This document shows positions 1-6,124 of a DNA stretch of 6,273 bases, in pieces (position 1 is the stretch's first letter; every line of letters begins with the position of its first letter). The position numbers were made by a program, and so were the translations under genes. The stretch comes from Bacteroidota bacterium (GTDB lineage: Bacteria; Bacteroidota; Bacteroidia; Bacteroidales; UBA1556), in the NCBI GenBank assembly GCA_003648395.1, contig QMPB01000291.1, positions 1 through 6,273 of the forward strand, in the 5' to 3' direction. Under the pieces are notes generated by a model. That model was not told the origin of the DNA and did not search any database. It worked only from the letters and a program-made list of their open reading frames with translations.

Positions 1-1074
1 GGTAAAATAGAAGAAGCTAATGCTAAAAAGCAACAAACAGCTGAATTGAAAGAGCTTTCAAAGACATTAAATGAAAATCTTTCGGAACTACAGAAAGAAC
101 TAACAGATTTATTATTGAAAGTGCCAAATATTGCTCATCCAAGTGTGGCTGCTGGTAATTCTGATGAGGATAATGAAGTGATAAAGAATGTGGGGGAGAT
201 TCCAAAATTGTATGAAAAAGCACTCCCACATTGGGAACTTACTGATAAATATGACATTATAGATTTCAAATTAGGAACTAAAATTACTGGTGCAGGATTT
301 CCTGTGTACAAAGGAAAAGGTGCTCGCTTGCAAAGAGCATTAATTAATTTCTTCCTTGATGAAGCTACTAATGCAGGATTTAGAGAAGTTCAGCCTCCTT
401 TAATGGTAAATAAAGAATCTGGCTACGGAACAGGTCAGTTACCTGATAAAGATGGTCAGATGTATTATGTTGGTGAAGATGACTTATACTTAATTCCTAC
501 TGCGGAAGTGCCAATCACTAACATTTATCGTGATGTAATAGTAAATGCTAAAGATTTTCCAATAAAGAATACAGCTTATTCTCAGTGTTTTAGGCGAGAA
601 GCTGGTTCTTATGGAAAGGATGTTCGTGGTTTAAATAGACTTCATCAGTTCGATAAAGTAGAAATAGTTGTAATAGACCATCCAGAGAATTCTTACGCTC
701 GCCTTGAAGAGATGAGTGAATATGTGCAATCTATTTTGGTAAAATTAGAATTGCCTTATCGTCTTCTTCGACTTTGTGGAGGTGATTTGAGCTTTACTTC
801 TGCTCTTACTTACGATATGGAAGTTTATTCTGCTGCTCAGAAGCGATGGTTGGAAGTTAGTTCGGTTTCTAATTTTGAGGCGTATCAAGCCAATCGTTTG
901 AAACTTCGTTTTAAAGATGAAAATGGGAAAACTCAATTAGCTCATACTTTAAATGGAAGTGCTTTGGCATTGCCACGTATAGTTGCTGCTTTACTTGAAA
1001 ATAATCAAACTCCTGAGGGTATTAGAATTCCTAAGGCTTTGATTCCTTATACAGGTTTTGAGTTTATTGATTAG
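1..1074 (+). CDS. serS: Seryl-tRNA synthetase, 5'-truncated by the window edge
   Basis: Cytoplasmic class II aminoacyl-tRNA synthetase that charges tRNA-Ser (and tRNA-Sec where present) with serine. The frame is open from base 1, so the gene starts upstream; 357 codons are visible, and since the family is usually about 420-430 residues, roughly 65 N-terminal residues are missing. Window codons 1-40 are charged and helical, fitting the second strand of the N-terminal antiparallel coiled-coil arm that grips the long variable arm of tRNA-Ser. The catalytic core follows: the TAEVP serine-binding segment (codons 167-171), motif 2 beginning FRREAGSYGKDVRGLNRLHQ (from codon 197, with the motif 2 Arg at 198 and Glu at 200), and motif 3 LNGSALALPR with its Arg at codon 326. 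The protein ends GFEFID, a typical SerRS terminus. No internal damage is seen. The identification is very secure; only the true start is unseen. Confidence 0.98.
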   Translation, partial: GKIEEANAKKQQTAELKELSKTLNENLSELQKELTDLLLKVPNIAHPSVAAGNSDEDNEVIKNVGEIPKLYEKALPHWELTDKYDIIDFKLGTKITGAGFPVYKGKGARLQRALINFFLDEATNAGFREVQPPLMVNKESGYGTGQLPDKDGQMYYVGEDDLYLIPTAEVPITNIYRDVIVNAKDFPIKNTAYSQCFRREAGSYGKDVRGLNRLHQFDKVEIVVIDHPENSYARLEEMSEYVQSILVKLELPYRLLRLCGGDLSFTSALTYDMEVYSAAQKRWLEVSSVSNFEAYQANRLKLRFKDENGKTQLAHTLNGSALALPRIVAALLENNQTPEGIRIPKALIPYTGFEFID

Positions 1075-1139
1075 GCTTTTTATAGACCAAGAATATTATT
1101 TGTTTTCATTAGAAGTAAAAGATTATGCTTGGAGCACAT

Positions 1140-2960
1140 ATGCACATAAAACAACACTTTAGAATAATTATTATTGGGTTTCTAGTGCTGTTTTCTCTTT
1201 TTACAAAAGCTCAAAGCGATGTTGATGAGAAATTAGCTCTCCAGTTTTATCAGAATAAAGACTACGATAAAGCTGCGGAACTATATAAGAAAGTATATCA
1301 GAAAAAGCCAACCTCTATTTATTACAACTATTATCTAAATTGTCTTTTTGAACTTAAAGATTATGATGAGGCAAAGAAATTTGTTCATTCTGTTGCAAAA
1401 AAAAATTCTGAAAGCACTAAGTATAAAGTTGAAGAAGCTTTTGTTTTGCAAAAATCTGGTAAAGTGGATAAAGCAAATAAGGTTTATGAAAAAATTATTA
1501 AAAAGAGTAATAAAACAAGAGATGTTGTAACTGAACTTTCCGATGCTTTTATGGTTAGAGGAATGAATAATTATGCCCTAAAAACCATGTTACGAGCTAA
1601 AAATAGCATAAAAGATCCACCGCTTAATATGGAAATTGCCGACCTGTATTTTAAGATGGGAGATTATAATTCCATGATAAACGAATATCTGGAATATGCC
1701 TTAATTGACGATAAATATATTGCAGAAGTTAAGTCCAAACTTCAGATTATTATCACCGATCCTAGTCAAGATGAAATTTCGGAAGCCTTGAAAACCGAAC
1801 TTCTTAAAGGAACTCAAAAACATCCCAATGAGACTTTATATTCAGAGTTTTTATACTGGTATTCTATTCAGAAAAAAGAATTTCAGATAGCATTAATACA
1901 AGCTAAAGCATTGGATTTACAGTTTAATGAGCAAGGTGAAAGGGTGTTTAACCTAGGTAATATTCTCTTGTCAAATAAGGAATACTCTCTTGCTATTGAG
2001 ACTTTTGAGTATATTGTTGCTTTTGGTTCTGATAACAGATATTCTTCTACTTCTGAGTTAAAACTTTTGAATGCTAGATTTATGAGAATAACGGCTGATG
2101 GTAAATATACAGAAGATGAATTATTGGAATTGGAAAAATCGTATCAAGCTAAATTAGTTCAATATGGACAGAATGCTACAACGGCGCAAATGATGATGAA
2201 TCTTGCTTATCTACAGGCGTTTTATCTAAATAAAATAGATGATGCAAAAGAACTTCTCTCTCCCATTCAGAATATGAGAAATGTACAAGCTACACTCAAA
2301 GCTAAGGCTAAGATTCAACTTGCAGATATGATGCTTTTCTCAGGTGAGAAATGGGGGGCAAGTCAAATTTATAAGCAAGTAGAAAAGGCTCATAAAAACG
2401 AGCCCATTGGCTATGAAGCAAAATTTAAAGCTGCTAAGTTTTATTATTATGTGGGAGAAATGGAGTGGGCGAAAGTTCAACTAAAAGTGCTTAGTGGAGC
2501 CACTTCCAAACTAATTGCCAACGATGCTATAGAATTGTATCTACTTATAACAGAGAATATTAGCCCTGATAGCTCTTATGATGCACTGAGTATATATTCT
2601 AAAGCCGATTTGCTTGCATATCAGCATAAATACAATGAAGCAATTAGCACTCTCGATACTTTGATTAACATATTTCCGCATTACGAAATAATTGATGATG
2701 CTTGGTATAAGAAGGCTAAAATAGCCATGGAAATGAAGAAATATACTTTAGCAGATTCGCTCTTTGATAAAACATTCGAATATAACCCCTATGGTACTGT
2801 AGCAGATAATGCTCTGATTGAAAGAGCAAGGTTAAATGATAATATTTTGAACAATAAAGCAAAAGCAAAGGAGATATATAAAAAGATTATTATGGATTAT
2901 TATGGTAGTCTTTTTATTGTTGAAGCCAGAAAGAGGTATCGACAGATGGAGGCTGAATAG
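1140..2960 (+). CDS. Exported tetratricopeptide-repeat protein
   Basis: Predicted periplasmic or envelope-associated TPR protein of 606 residues, with no enzymatic motif seen. TPRs make helical scaffolds for protein-protein contacts; the partner is unknown. The N-terminus is a signal peptide: basic HIKQHFR, hydrophobic IIIIGFLVLFSLF, then TKA|QS, a Bacteroidota-style signal peptidase I site leaving Gln first; there is no lipobox Cys. TPR-like helix pairs occur at about residues 30-65 (NKDYDKAAELYKKV), 65-120, 165-190, 270-295, and in a C-terminal block at 490-600 (HKYNEAISTLDTLINIFP, KKYTLADSLFDKTFEYNP, KAKAKEIYKKIIMDYYGS) that resembles BamD/YbgF-type repeats. The start at 1140 is chosen because GGAG lies 5 bases upstream (1131-1134) and the signal peptide then begins normally; an in-frame ATG at 1125 would add five residues. 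It lies 65 bases after serS with no obvious terminator, so an operon is plausible. The family is clear; the specific function is not. Confidence 0.88.
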   Translation: MHIKQHFRIIIIGFLVLFSLFTKAQSDVDEKLALQFYQNKDYDKAAELYKKVYQKKPTSIYYNYYLNCLFELKDYDEAKKFVHSVAKKNSESTKYKVEEAFVLQKSGKVDKANKVYEKIIKKSNKTRDVVTELSDAFMVRGMNNYALKTMLRAKNSIKDPPLNMEIADLYFKMGDYNSMINEYLEYALIDDKYIAEVKSKLQIIITDPSQDEISEALKTELLKGTQKHPNETLYSEFLYWYSIQKKEFQIALIQAKALDLQFNEQGERVFNLGNILLSNKEYSLAIETFEYIVAFGSDNRYSSTSELKLLNARFMRITADGKYTEDELLELEKSYQAKLVQYGQNATTAQMMMNLAYLQAFYLNKIDDAKELLSPIQNMRNVQATLKAKAKIQLADMMLFSGEKWGASQIYKQVEKAHKNEPIGYEAKFKAAKFYYYVGEMEWAKVQLKVLSGATSKLIANDAIELYLLITENISPDSSYDALSIYSKADLLAYQHKYNEAISTLDTLINIFPHYEIIDDAWYKKAKIAMEMKKYTLADSLFDKTFEYNPYGTVADNALIERARLNDNILNNKAKAKEIYKKIIMDYYGSLFIVEARKRYRQMEAE

Positions 2961-3043
2961 ATTGAATATGTTCTAAGATAATAACTCTAGATGTGTTTTA
3001 GGTCATTACGATATTTTTCAAATTGTATTTTAATAATAGTTCG

Positions 3044-3106
3044 TTATGATTTCATAAATTATTGATATGTAGGTAATTACGAGTAATAGTAGAATTTATA
3101 TAAATT
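3044..3106. repeat. Cluster of short palindromes
   Basis: Three perfect palindromic sequences lie close together: TTATGA-TT-TCATAA (3044-3057), GTAATTAC (3073-3080) and AATTTATATAAATT (3093-3106, a 14-base perfect palindrome). They could be operators or transcript hairpins, but in DNA this A/T-rich, palindromes of this size arise easily by chance. The sequences are certain; a function is not shown. Confidence 0.4.
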
Positions 3107-3121
3107 ATTGTAAACCAGACC

Positions 3122-3145
3122 GTTGCGGCTTTGCGGCTTTGCGAG
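3122..3145. repeat. Three tandem 8-base TTTGCGGC-type units
   Basis: Units are GTTGCGGC (3122-3129), TTTGCGGC (3130-3137) and TTTGCGAG (3138-3145), followed by AAAC. This is a small GC-rich island in otherwise A/T-rich DNA. From memory, similar CTTTGCG-type repeats occur at many intergenic sites in Bacteroidota genomes, so this is probably one copy of a dispersed family. That recollection has not been checked. The function is unknown. Confidence 0.65.
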
Positions 3146-3293
3146 AAACAAAAAGTCAACAGAGTATTGTTTTAATAGATAAAAACAATAATATAATAAT
3201 GTAACTTCGCAACTTACAATGTTGTTAATTTAAAATCAAAATACTTCCTTTTTCATTTTATTTCCCGTTCTAAAGGGAGCAATGTCAAAGAAA

Positions 3294-3342
3294 GTTTTTT
3301 AACTAACAACTTAATACTTATAACTTTTAACTCAATAACTCC
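3294..3342. repeat. Degenerate period-7 repeat (AACTnnn) ending at a start codon
   Basis: Reading in steps of seven from 3301 gives AACTAAC, AACTTAA, TACTTAT, AACTTTT, AACTCAA, and then, with a one-base slip, AACTCC (3337-3342). The preceding seven bases (3294-3300) are GTTTTTT. The tract stops two bases before the ATG of the transferase-like gene, so it would form the end of that gene's 5' untranslated region and occupy its ribosome-binding zone. There is no Shine-Dalgarno sequence in it. A comparable but distinct tract lies at 4331-4400. Confidence 0.65.
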
Positions 3343-3344
3343 AA

Positions 3345-4277
3345 ATGATAAAATACCTAAAGCATGATGAAATAGATTTTACCCAATGGGATAAGTGTAT
3401 TAGCAATTCTGTTGGGGCTTATATTTATGCGTATTCTTGGTATTTGGATATTGTTGCAGGAGAGTGGGATGCCCTTGTGGATGATGATTATTTGAGTGTA
3501 TTTCCTTTGCCTTTTAGACAGAAGTTTGGGGTGAAATATATTTATCAACCAGTGTTTACGCAGCAGTTGGGATTGTTCTCAACGGAAATGCAAGGAATTG
3601 CAAGATTAAATGAATTTCTACAAGCTATTCCTAAAGATTTCAAGCTCATAGAAATGAATCTCAATAAATATTATGTAACCATAAAGCGTAAGAACTATTC
3701 ATTAGTTGAAAATCGTAATTTGGAGCTAGATTTAGCTAAGGATTATGAGCATATCTATAAGCAGTTCTCAACAAATTTAAAGCGTAATATAAAAAAGGCA
3801 GACAAGCAAGAATTGAGAATAGCTGAGCATGTAAAACCTGAAGAATTAATAGCTCTATTTAAAGAAAATAAAGGCAGTGAGTTGAATGTATATTCACCAG
3901 AAGATTATGTACGACTTGGTAGATTAGCATATATGCTTTTACACAAGGGAAAAGCTAGTATTGTAGGTGTTTATAATAAGGAAAACACACTTATTGCTGC
4001 GGCTTTATTTGTGTCTGGTAAAACTAGATTTATTTTCCTTTTCTCAGGACTTAACAAAGAAGGCAAAGAAAAAGCAGCAATGCCATTTCTTATTAGCAGC
4101 TTTATAAAAAAATATAGTAACTCAAATAAAGTATTTGACTTCGAAGGCTCAAATAATGAATCTCTAGCAAGATTTTATAAAAGCTTTGGAGCCCAAGAAT
4201 ATCATTATTTTGGACTTCGTCAGTATAGGTTTCCTTTCAAACAAATAGCAAAACTTAAGAATAAAATTATATCTTAA
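3345..4277 (+). CDS. FemAB/GNAT-fold acyl- or aminoacyltransferase-like protein
   Basis: A 310-residue protein of the FemAB-like / Acetyltransf_6 (BioF2-like) group, which uses tandem GNAT-type folds to transfer an acyl or aminoacyl group; the substrate cannot be read from the sequence. An N-terminal half (about 1-125) has aromatic-rich segments (YIYAYSWYLDIV at 26-37, KYIYQPVFTQQLG at 64-76). The second half starts with the basic stretch FSTNLKRNIKKADK (141-154), typical of the group, runs through a beta-rich core (SIVGVYNKENTLIAAALFV, 205-223; RFIFLFSG, 228-235) and ends with the hallmark FDFEGSNNESLARFYKSFGA (264-283). There is no signal peptide or membrane segment, so it is probably cytoplasmic. 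The start is the first ATG after the upstream period-7 tract, and the protein aligns to the family from its first residues. FemA relatives add amino acids to peptidoglycan cross-bridges, but that role is not shown here. It stands alone between two long intergenic gaps. Confidence 0.82.
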   Translation: MIKYLKHDEIDFTQWDKCISNSVGAYIYAYSWYLDIVAGEWDALVDDDYLSVFPLPFRQKFGVKYIYQPVFTQQLGLFSTEMQGIARLNEFLQAIPKDFKLIEMNLNKYYVTIKRKNYSLVENRNLELDLAKDYEHIYKQFSTNLKRNIKKADKQELRIAEHVKPEELIALFKENKGSELNVYSPEDYVRLGRLAYMLLHKGKASIVGVYNKENTLIAAALFVSGKTRFIFLFSGLNKEGKEKAAMPFLISSFIKKYSNSNKVFDFEGSNNESLARFYKSFGAQEYHYFGLRQYRFPFKQIAKLKNKIIS

Positions 4278-4330
4278 ATTCTTCAAATAGTTTATTTGAT
4301 TATTCGTTGATTTGCTTATCTGAATAGAGT

Positions 4331-4400
4331 AATTCTTAATTACTCATTCTTAATTCTTAATTGTTTTCTTTTCCACTTTAAACTTTAGCCTTTTATTTTT
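4331..4400. repeat. Period-7 tract, ten units, upstream of the tyrS promoter
   Basis: In steps of seven from 4331 the units are AATTCTT, AATTACT, CATTCTT, AATTCTT, AATTGTT, TTCTTTT, CCACTTT, AAACTTT, AGCCTTT and TATTTTT. The first five are close variants of AATTCTT; the last five keep the period mainly through T-rich unit ends. The tract finishes about 20 bases before the -7 element at 4421. From memory, AATTCTT-type heptad repeats are common between genes in Bacteroidota. A role here is not shown. Confidence 0.65.
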
Positions 4401-4428
4401 TTTAGCCTTTTTTCTTTTCCTATATTTG
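4401..4428 (+). promoter_or_regulatory. Bacteroidota-type promoter for tyrS
   Basis: TATATTTG at 4421-4428 is a perfect match to the primary-sigma -7 consensus TAnnTTTG. The -33 region is weak: only T-rich sequence with TTTAG at 4401-4405 lies at the usual distance, with no clear TTTG. The expected transcription start is about 4433-4436, giving a tyrS leader of roughly 175 bases. Confidence 0.65.
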
Positions 4429-4447
4429 CACCCCTAAAATAGCGTTA

Positions 4448-4483
4448 ATGAAAACTCTATTTATTAACTTAGTGACGTATTAA
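4448..4483 (+). CDS. Possible 11-codon leader peptide ending in Tyr
   Basis: The short ORF MKTLFINLVTY-stop starts about 12-15 bases after the predicted transcription start of the tyrS mRNA. Its last sense codon is Tyr (TAT, 4478-4480) and its TAA overlaps the start of the inverted-repeat region. This placement would suit a leader peptide sensing tyrosyl-tRNA, but there is only one Tyr codon, no Shine-Dalgarno sequence, and an ORF this short arises easily by chance. Listed as a candidate only. Confidence 0.22.
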   Translation: MKTLFINLVTY

Positions 4484-4583
4484 AATCTTCAAGGTCGAGG
4501 CGGACGAAGGGTTTTTACTTAAGGAGTTTACTATTGTGAATGACTGTGTAAAAAATCAAGTTCAACGATGAGATTGTTGATTT
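4483..4583 (+). promoter_or_regulatory. Structured tyrS leader / possible dispersed intergenic element
   Basis: Nested complementary arms: AAATC (4483-4487) with GATTT (4579-4583), or alternatively AATCT (4484-4488) with AGATT (4571-4575); TCG (4495-4497) with CGA (4566-4568); TTTTTAC (4512-4518) with GTAAAAA (4548-4554); and an inner stem TTTAC (4527-4531) with GTGAA (4536-4540, one G-T wobble) around the loop TATT. The 5' arm is rich in GGCGGACGAAGGG-like purines, unlike its A/T-rich surroundings. No T-box consensus is visible. It resembles, from memory, a dispersed element in Bacteroidota containing GAGGCGGACGAAGGG, which may have inserted upstream of tyrS. Whether it regulates tyrS is unknown. 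Confidence 0.45.
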
Positions 4584-4609
4584 CTATAGGCACAATTAAT
4601 TGGATTATT

Positions 4610-5902
4610 ATGGCAGTAAACTTTGTTGAAGAACTAAAATGGAGAGGCATGTTACACGATATTATGCCTGGTGTAGAAGAACTAATGGAGAAAGAAATGA
4701 GCTCTGCTTATGTTGGAATTGATCCAACAGCCGACTCATTGCATATTGGTCATTTAGTTGGAGTTATGATGCTTAAGCATTTTCAACTGGCAGGTCATAG
4801 ACCAATAGCCTTAGTTGGTGGTGCAACAGGTATGATTGGTGACCCTTCGGGTAAATCAGCAGAAAGAAATCTCCTTGATGAAGCCACATTGCGTCATAAT
4901 CAGGAAGCTCTAAAAGCTCAACTTGCTAAGTTTCTAGACTTTGAAAGTGGAGAGCCTAATGCTGCCGAATTGGTAAATAATTACGATTGGATGAATAAAT
5001 TTTCCTTCCTAGATTTTATTCGTGAAATAGGAAAGCACCTTACCGTTAACTATATGATGGCCAAGGAGTCTGTTAAGAAACGAATTGGTGAAGATAGCAA
5101 GATGGGAATGTCGTTTACGGAATTCTCATATCAGCTTGTTCAAGGATATGATTTCTTGCATTTATACAAACACTATTCTTGTAAGATTCAAATGGGAGGT
5201 AGCGACCAATGGGGAAATATTACAACAGGTACAGAACTAATTCGTCGCAAAGAAAGTGGTGAAGCTTATGCCATGACTTGTCCACTAATAACGAAAGCTG
5301 ATGGCGGTAAATTTGGTAAAACAGAGAGTGGTAATATTTGGTTAGACCCAGAGAAAACTTCCCCTTATGCATTCTATCAATTTTGGATGAATACTTCAGA
5401 CGAAGATGCAAAGAAATATATTAAAATATTCACACTTCTTGGTAGAAAAGAAATAGGAGAACTAATACAAGAGCATCAAAAATCACCACATTTGAGATTA
5501 TTGCAGAAGACTCTTGCTGAGAATATTACGAAAATGGTTCACTCGGAGGAGGCTCTTCAGAATGCAATTGATGCTTCTCAAATATTATTTGGAAAGGGGA
5601 CTAGTGAAATGCTTGAAAAACTTGATGAAGCTACTTTCTTAGCTGTATTTGATGGTGTACCTCAAAGTGAGATTACAAAAGAAGAGCTGACTCTTCCAAT
5701 ACTTGATTTATTGGCAGAAAGAGCAAAAATATTTGCTTCAAAAGGTGAAGCCCGTAGAATGATAAAAGAGAATGCAGTATCAGTAAATAAGAATAAAATC
5801 AAAGATGATTTTGACTTTTCTAAAGCTGAACTATTAAATGGTAAATACATCTTAGTACAGAAAGGAAAGAAAAAGTATTACATTTTGCATATTATAGACT
5901 AA
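4610..5902 (+). CDS. tyrS: Tyrosyl-tRNA synthetase
   Basis: Class I aminoacyl-tRNA synthetase that charges tRNA-Tyr with tyrosine in the cytoplasm; 430 residues, the normal length for the long bacterial TyrS form. Motifs in order: tyrosine/ATP-site segment [16 protein letters not shown] (34-49) containing HIGH at 45-48; YQLVQGYDF (174-182), whose Tyr174, Gln178 and Asp181 match the tyrosine-recognising residues of E. coli TyrS; GGSDQWGN (196-203); and KFGKTES (234-240), the KMSKS-loop equivalent. An S4-type RNA-binding domain fills about 366-430 ([17 protein letters not shown]). The start at 4610 gives [13 protein letters not shown], as in Bacteroidota relatives; the in-frame ATG at 4568 would add 14 hydrophobic residues encoded by the structured leader and is unlikely. 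No Shine-Dalgarno sequence precedes the start, as is usual in this phylum. It appears to have its own promoter at 4421-4428. Confidence 0.98.
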   Translation: MAVNFVEELKWRGMLHDIMPGVEELMEKEMSSAYVGIDPTADSLHIGHLVGVMMLKHFQLAGHRPIALVGGATGMIGDPSGKSAERNLLDEATLRHNQEALKAQLAKFLDFESGEPNAAELVNNYDWMNKFSFLDFIREIGKHLTVNYMMAKESVKKRIGEDSKMGMSFTEFSYQLVQGYDFLHLYKHYSCKIQMGGSDQWGNITTGTELIRRKESGEAYAMTCPLITKADGGKFGKTESGNIWLDPEKTSPYAFYQFWMNTSDEDAKKYIKIFTLLGRKEIGELIQEHQKSPHLRLLQKTLAENITKMVHSEEALQNAIDASQILFGKGTSEMLEKLDEATFLAVFDGVPQSEITKEELTLPILDLLAERAKIFASKGEARRMIKENAVSVNKNKIKDDFDFSKAELLNGKYILVQKGKKKYYILHIID

Positions 5903-5939
5903 TTAGATGTGATTTAGTAAGAATACATTTTAATATAAT

Positions 5940-5978
5940 CGGCGGTATTGCTCTAAGCAATACCGACGCAGTATTTTT
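5940..5978 (+). terminator. Strong hairpin after tyrS, probable terminator
   Basis: A perfect 10-base-pair stem, CGGTATTGCT (5943-5952) and AGCAATACCG (5956-5965), closes a CTA loop. Two further outer pairs (5940-5941 with 5967-5968) follow a G-A mismatch. It is the strongest hairpin in the window and lies 37 bases after the tyrS stop. A T-run (5974-5978) follows, but five bases separate it from the stem, so it is not a textbook intrinsic terminator; a structured-leader role for purH is the alternative. Confidence 0.55.
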
Positions 5979-6003
5979 GTGAAATTCAATAGTTGAAAAC
6001 TCC

Positions 6004-6022
6004 TTCTCTTTTGTTAAGAGAA
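6004..6022 (+). repeat. Small hairpin in the tyrS-purH gap
   Basis: TTCTCTT (6004-6010) and AAGAGAA (6016-6022) form a perfect 7-base-pair stem around a TTGTT loop. No T-run follows, so it is not a good terminator. It may be a chance or minor structure between the stronger hairpin at 5940 and the candidate purH promoter. Confidence 0.3.
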
Positions 6023-6049
6023 TTATCTAGAAAACACCTTTGTTTTTAG

Positions 6050-6057
6050 TAAACTTG
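6050..6057 (+). promoter_or_regulatory. Candidate -7 element for purH
   Basis: TAAACTTG differs from TAnnTTTG at one position and lies 67 bases before the purH ATG. No TTG is found at the expected -33 distance, so this is a weak candidate. A separate purH promoter is nonetheless expected, given the 222-base gap and the hairpin after tyrS. Confidence 0.3.
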
Positions 6058-6124
6058 CAAGAATTATTATTATCTAATAATAGATAAAATTTAATATTGA
6101 TAATCAGATATATACGCTATTTTT

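Larger units (their letters stand above)
2961..3344. other. Intergenic region without a gene
   Basis: A 384-base A/T-rich gap between the TPR gene and the transferase-like gene. I see no credible ORF, tRNA or exact TAnnTTTG promoter on either strand. It holds several short palindromes in 3044-3106, three tandem 8-base units at 3122-3145, an imperfect hairpin at about 3198-3220 (arms AATGTAACTT and AACTTACAAT around a CGC loop, two mismatches), and a period-7 tract that reaches the next start codon. The size and repeat content suggest that the downstream gene is a separate transcription unit. Confidence 0.6.

Noticed and set aside
46..48. TTG at 46 as the start of serS
   Set aside because: The frame is open to base 1 and the upstream codons read as SerRS coiled-coil arm, so the gene is truncated by the window, not started at 46.
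1081..1112. Promoter for the TPR gene (TATTATTTG near 1095)
   Set aside because: It carries TTTG but has one base too many between TA and TTTG to fit TAnnTTTG, and no -33 match was found; co-transcription with serS is as likely.
1348..1530. 60-codon ORF inside the TPR gene
   Set aside because: It is out of frame within a well-supported gene, Lys-rich because of the A-rich sequence, and has no family features.
2961..3344. Decayed gene or small RNA in the long intergenic region
   Set aside because: No frame shows protein-like sequence, and there is no promoter-plus-terminator pair that would support a small RNA; only repeats and short palindromes are visible.
3357..3548. Minus-strand ORF antisense to the transferase-like gene, and the similar minus-strand ORFs at 23-229, 745-936, 5220-5411 and 5662-5850
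   Set aside because: All are about 60-70 codons, opposite strongly supported coding sequence, without recognisable domains or promoters.
4568..4609. Upstream in-frame start for tyrS (ATG at 4568)
   Set aside because: The 14 added residues are hydrophobic, unlike TyrS N-termini, and are encoded by the inverted-repeat leader. The family start matches [13 protein letters not shown] at 4610.
4433..4609. T-box riboswitch before tyrS
   Set aside because: A synthetase leader invites this, but no T-box consensus (AGGGTGGnACCGCG-like) or specifier-loop architecture is visible; the GGCGGACGAAGGG segment is only superficially similar.
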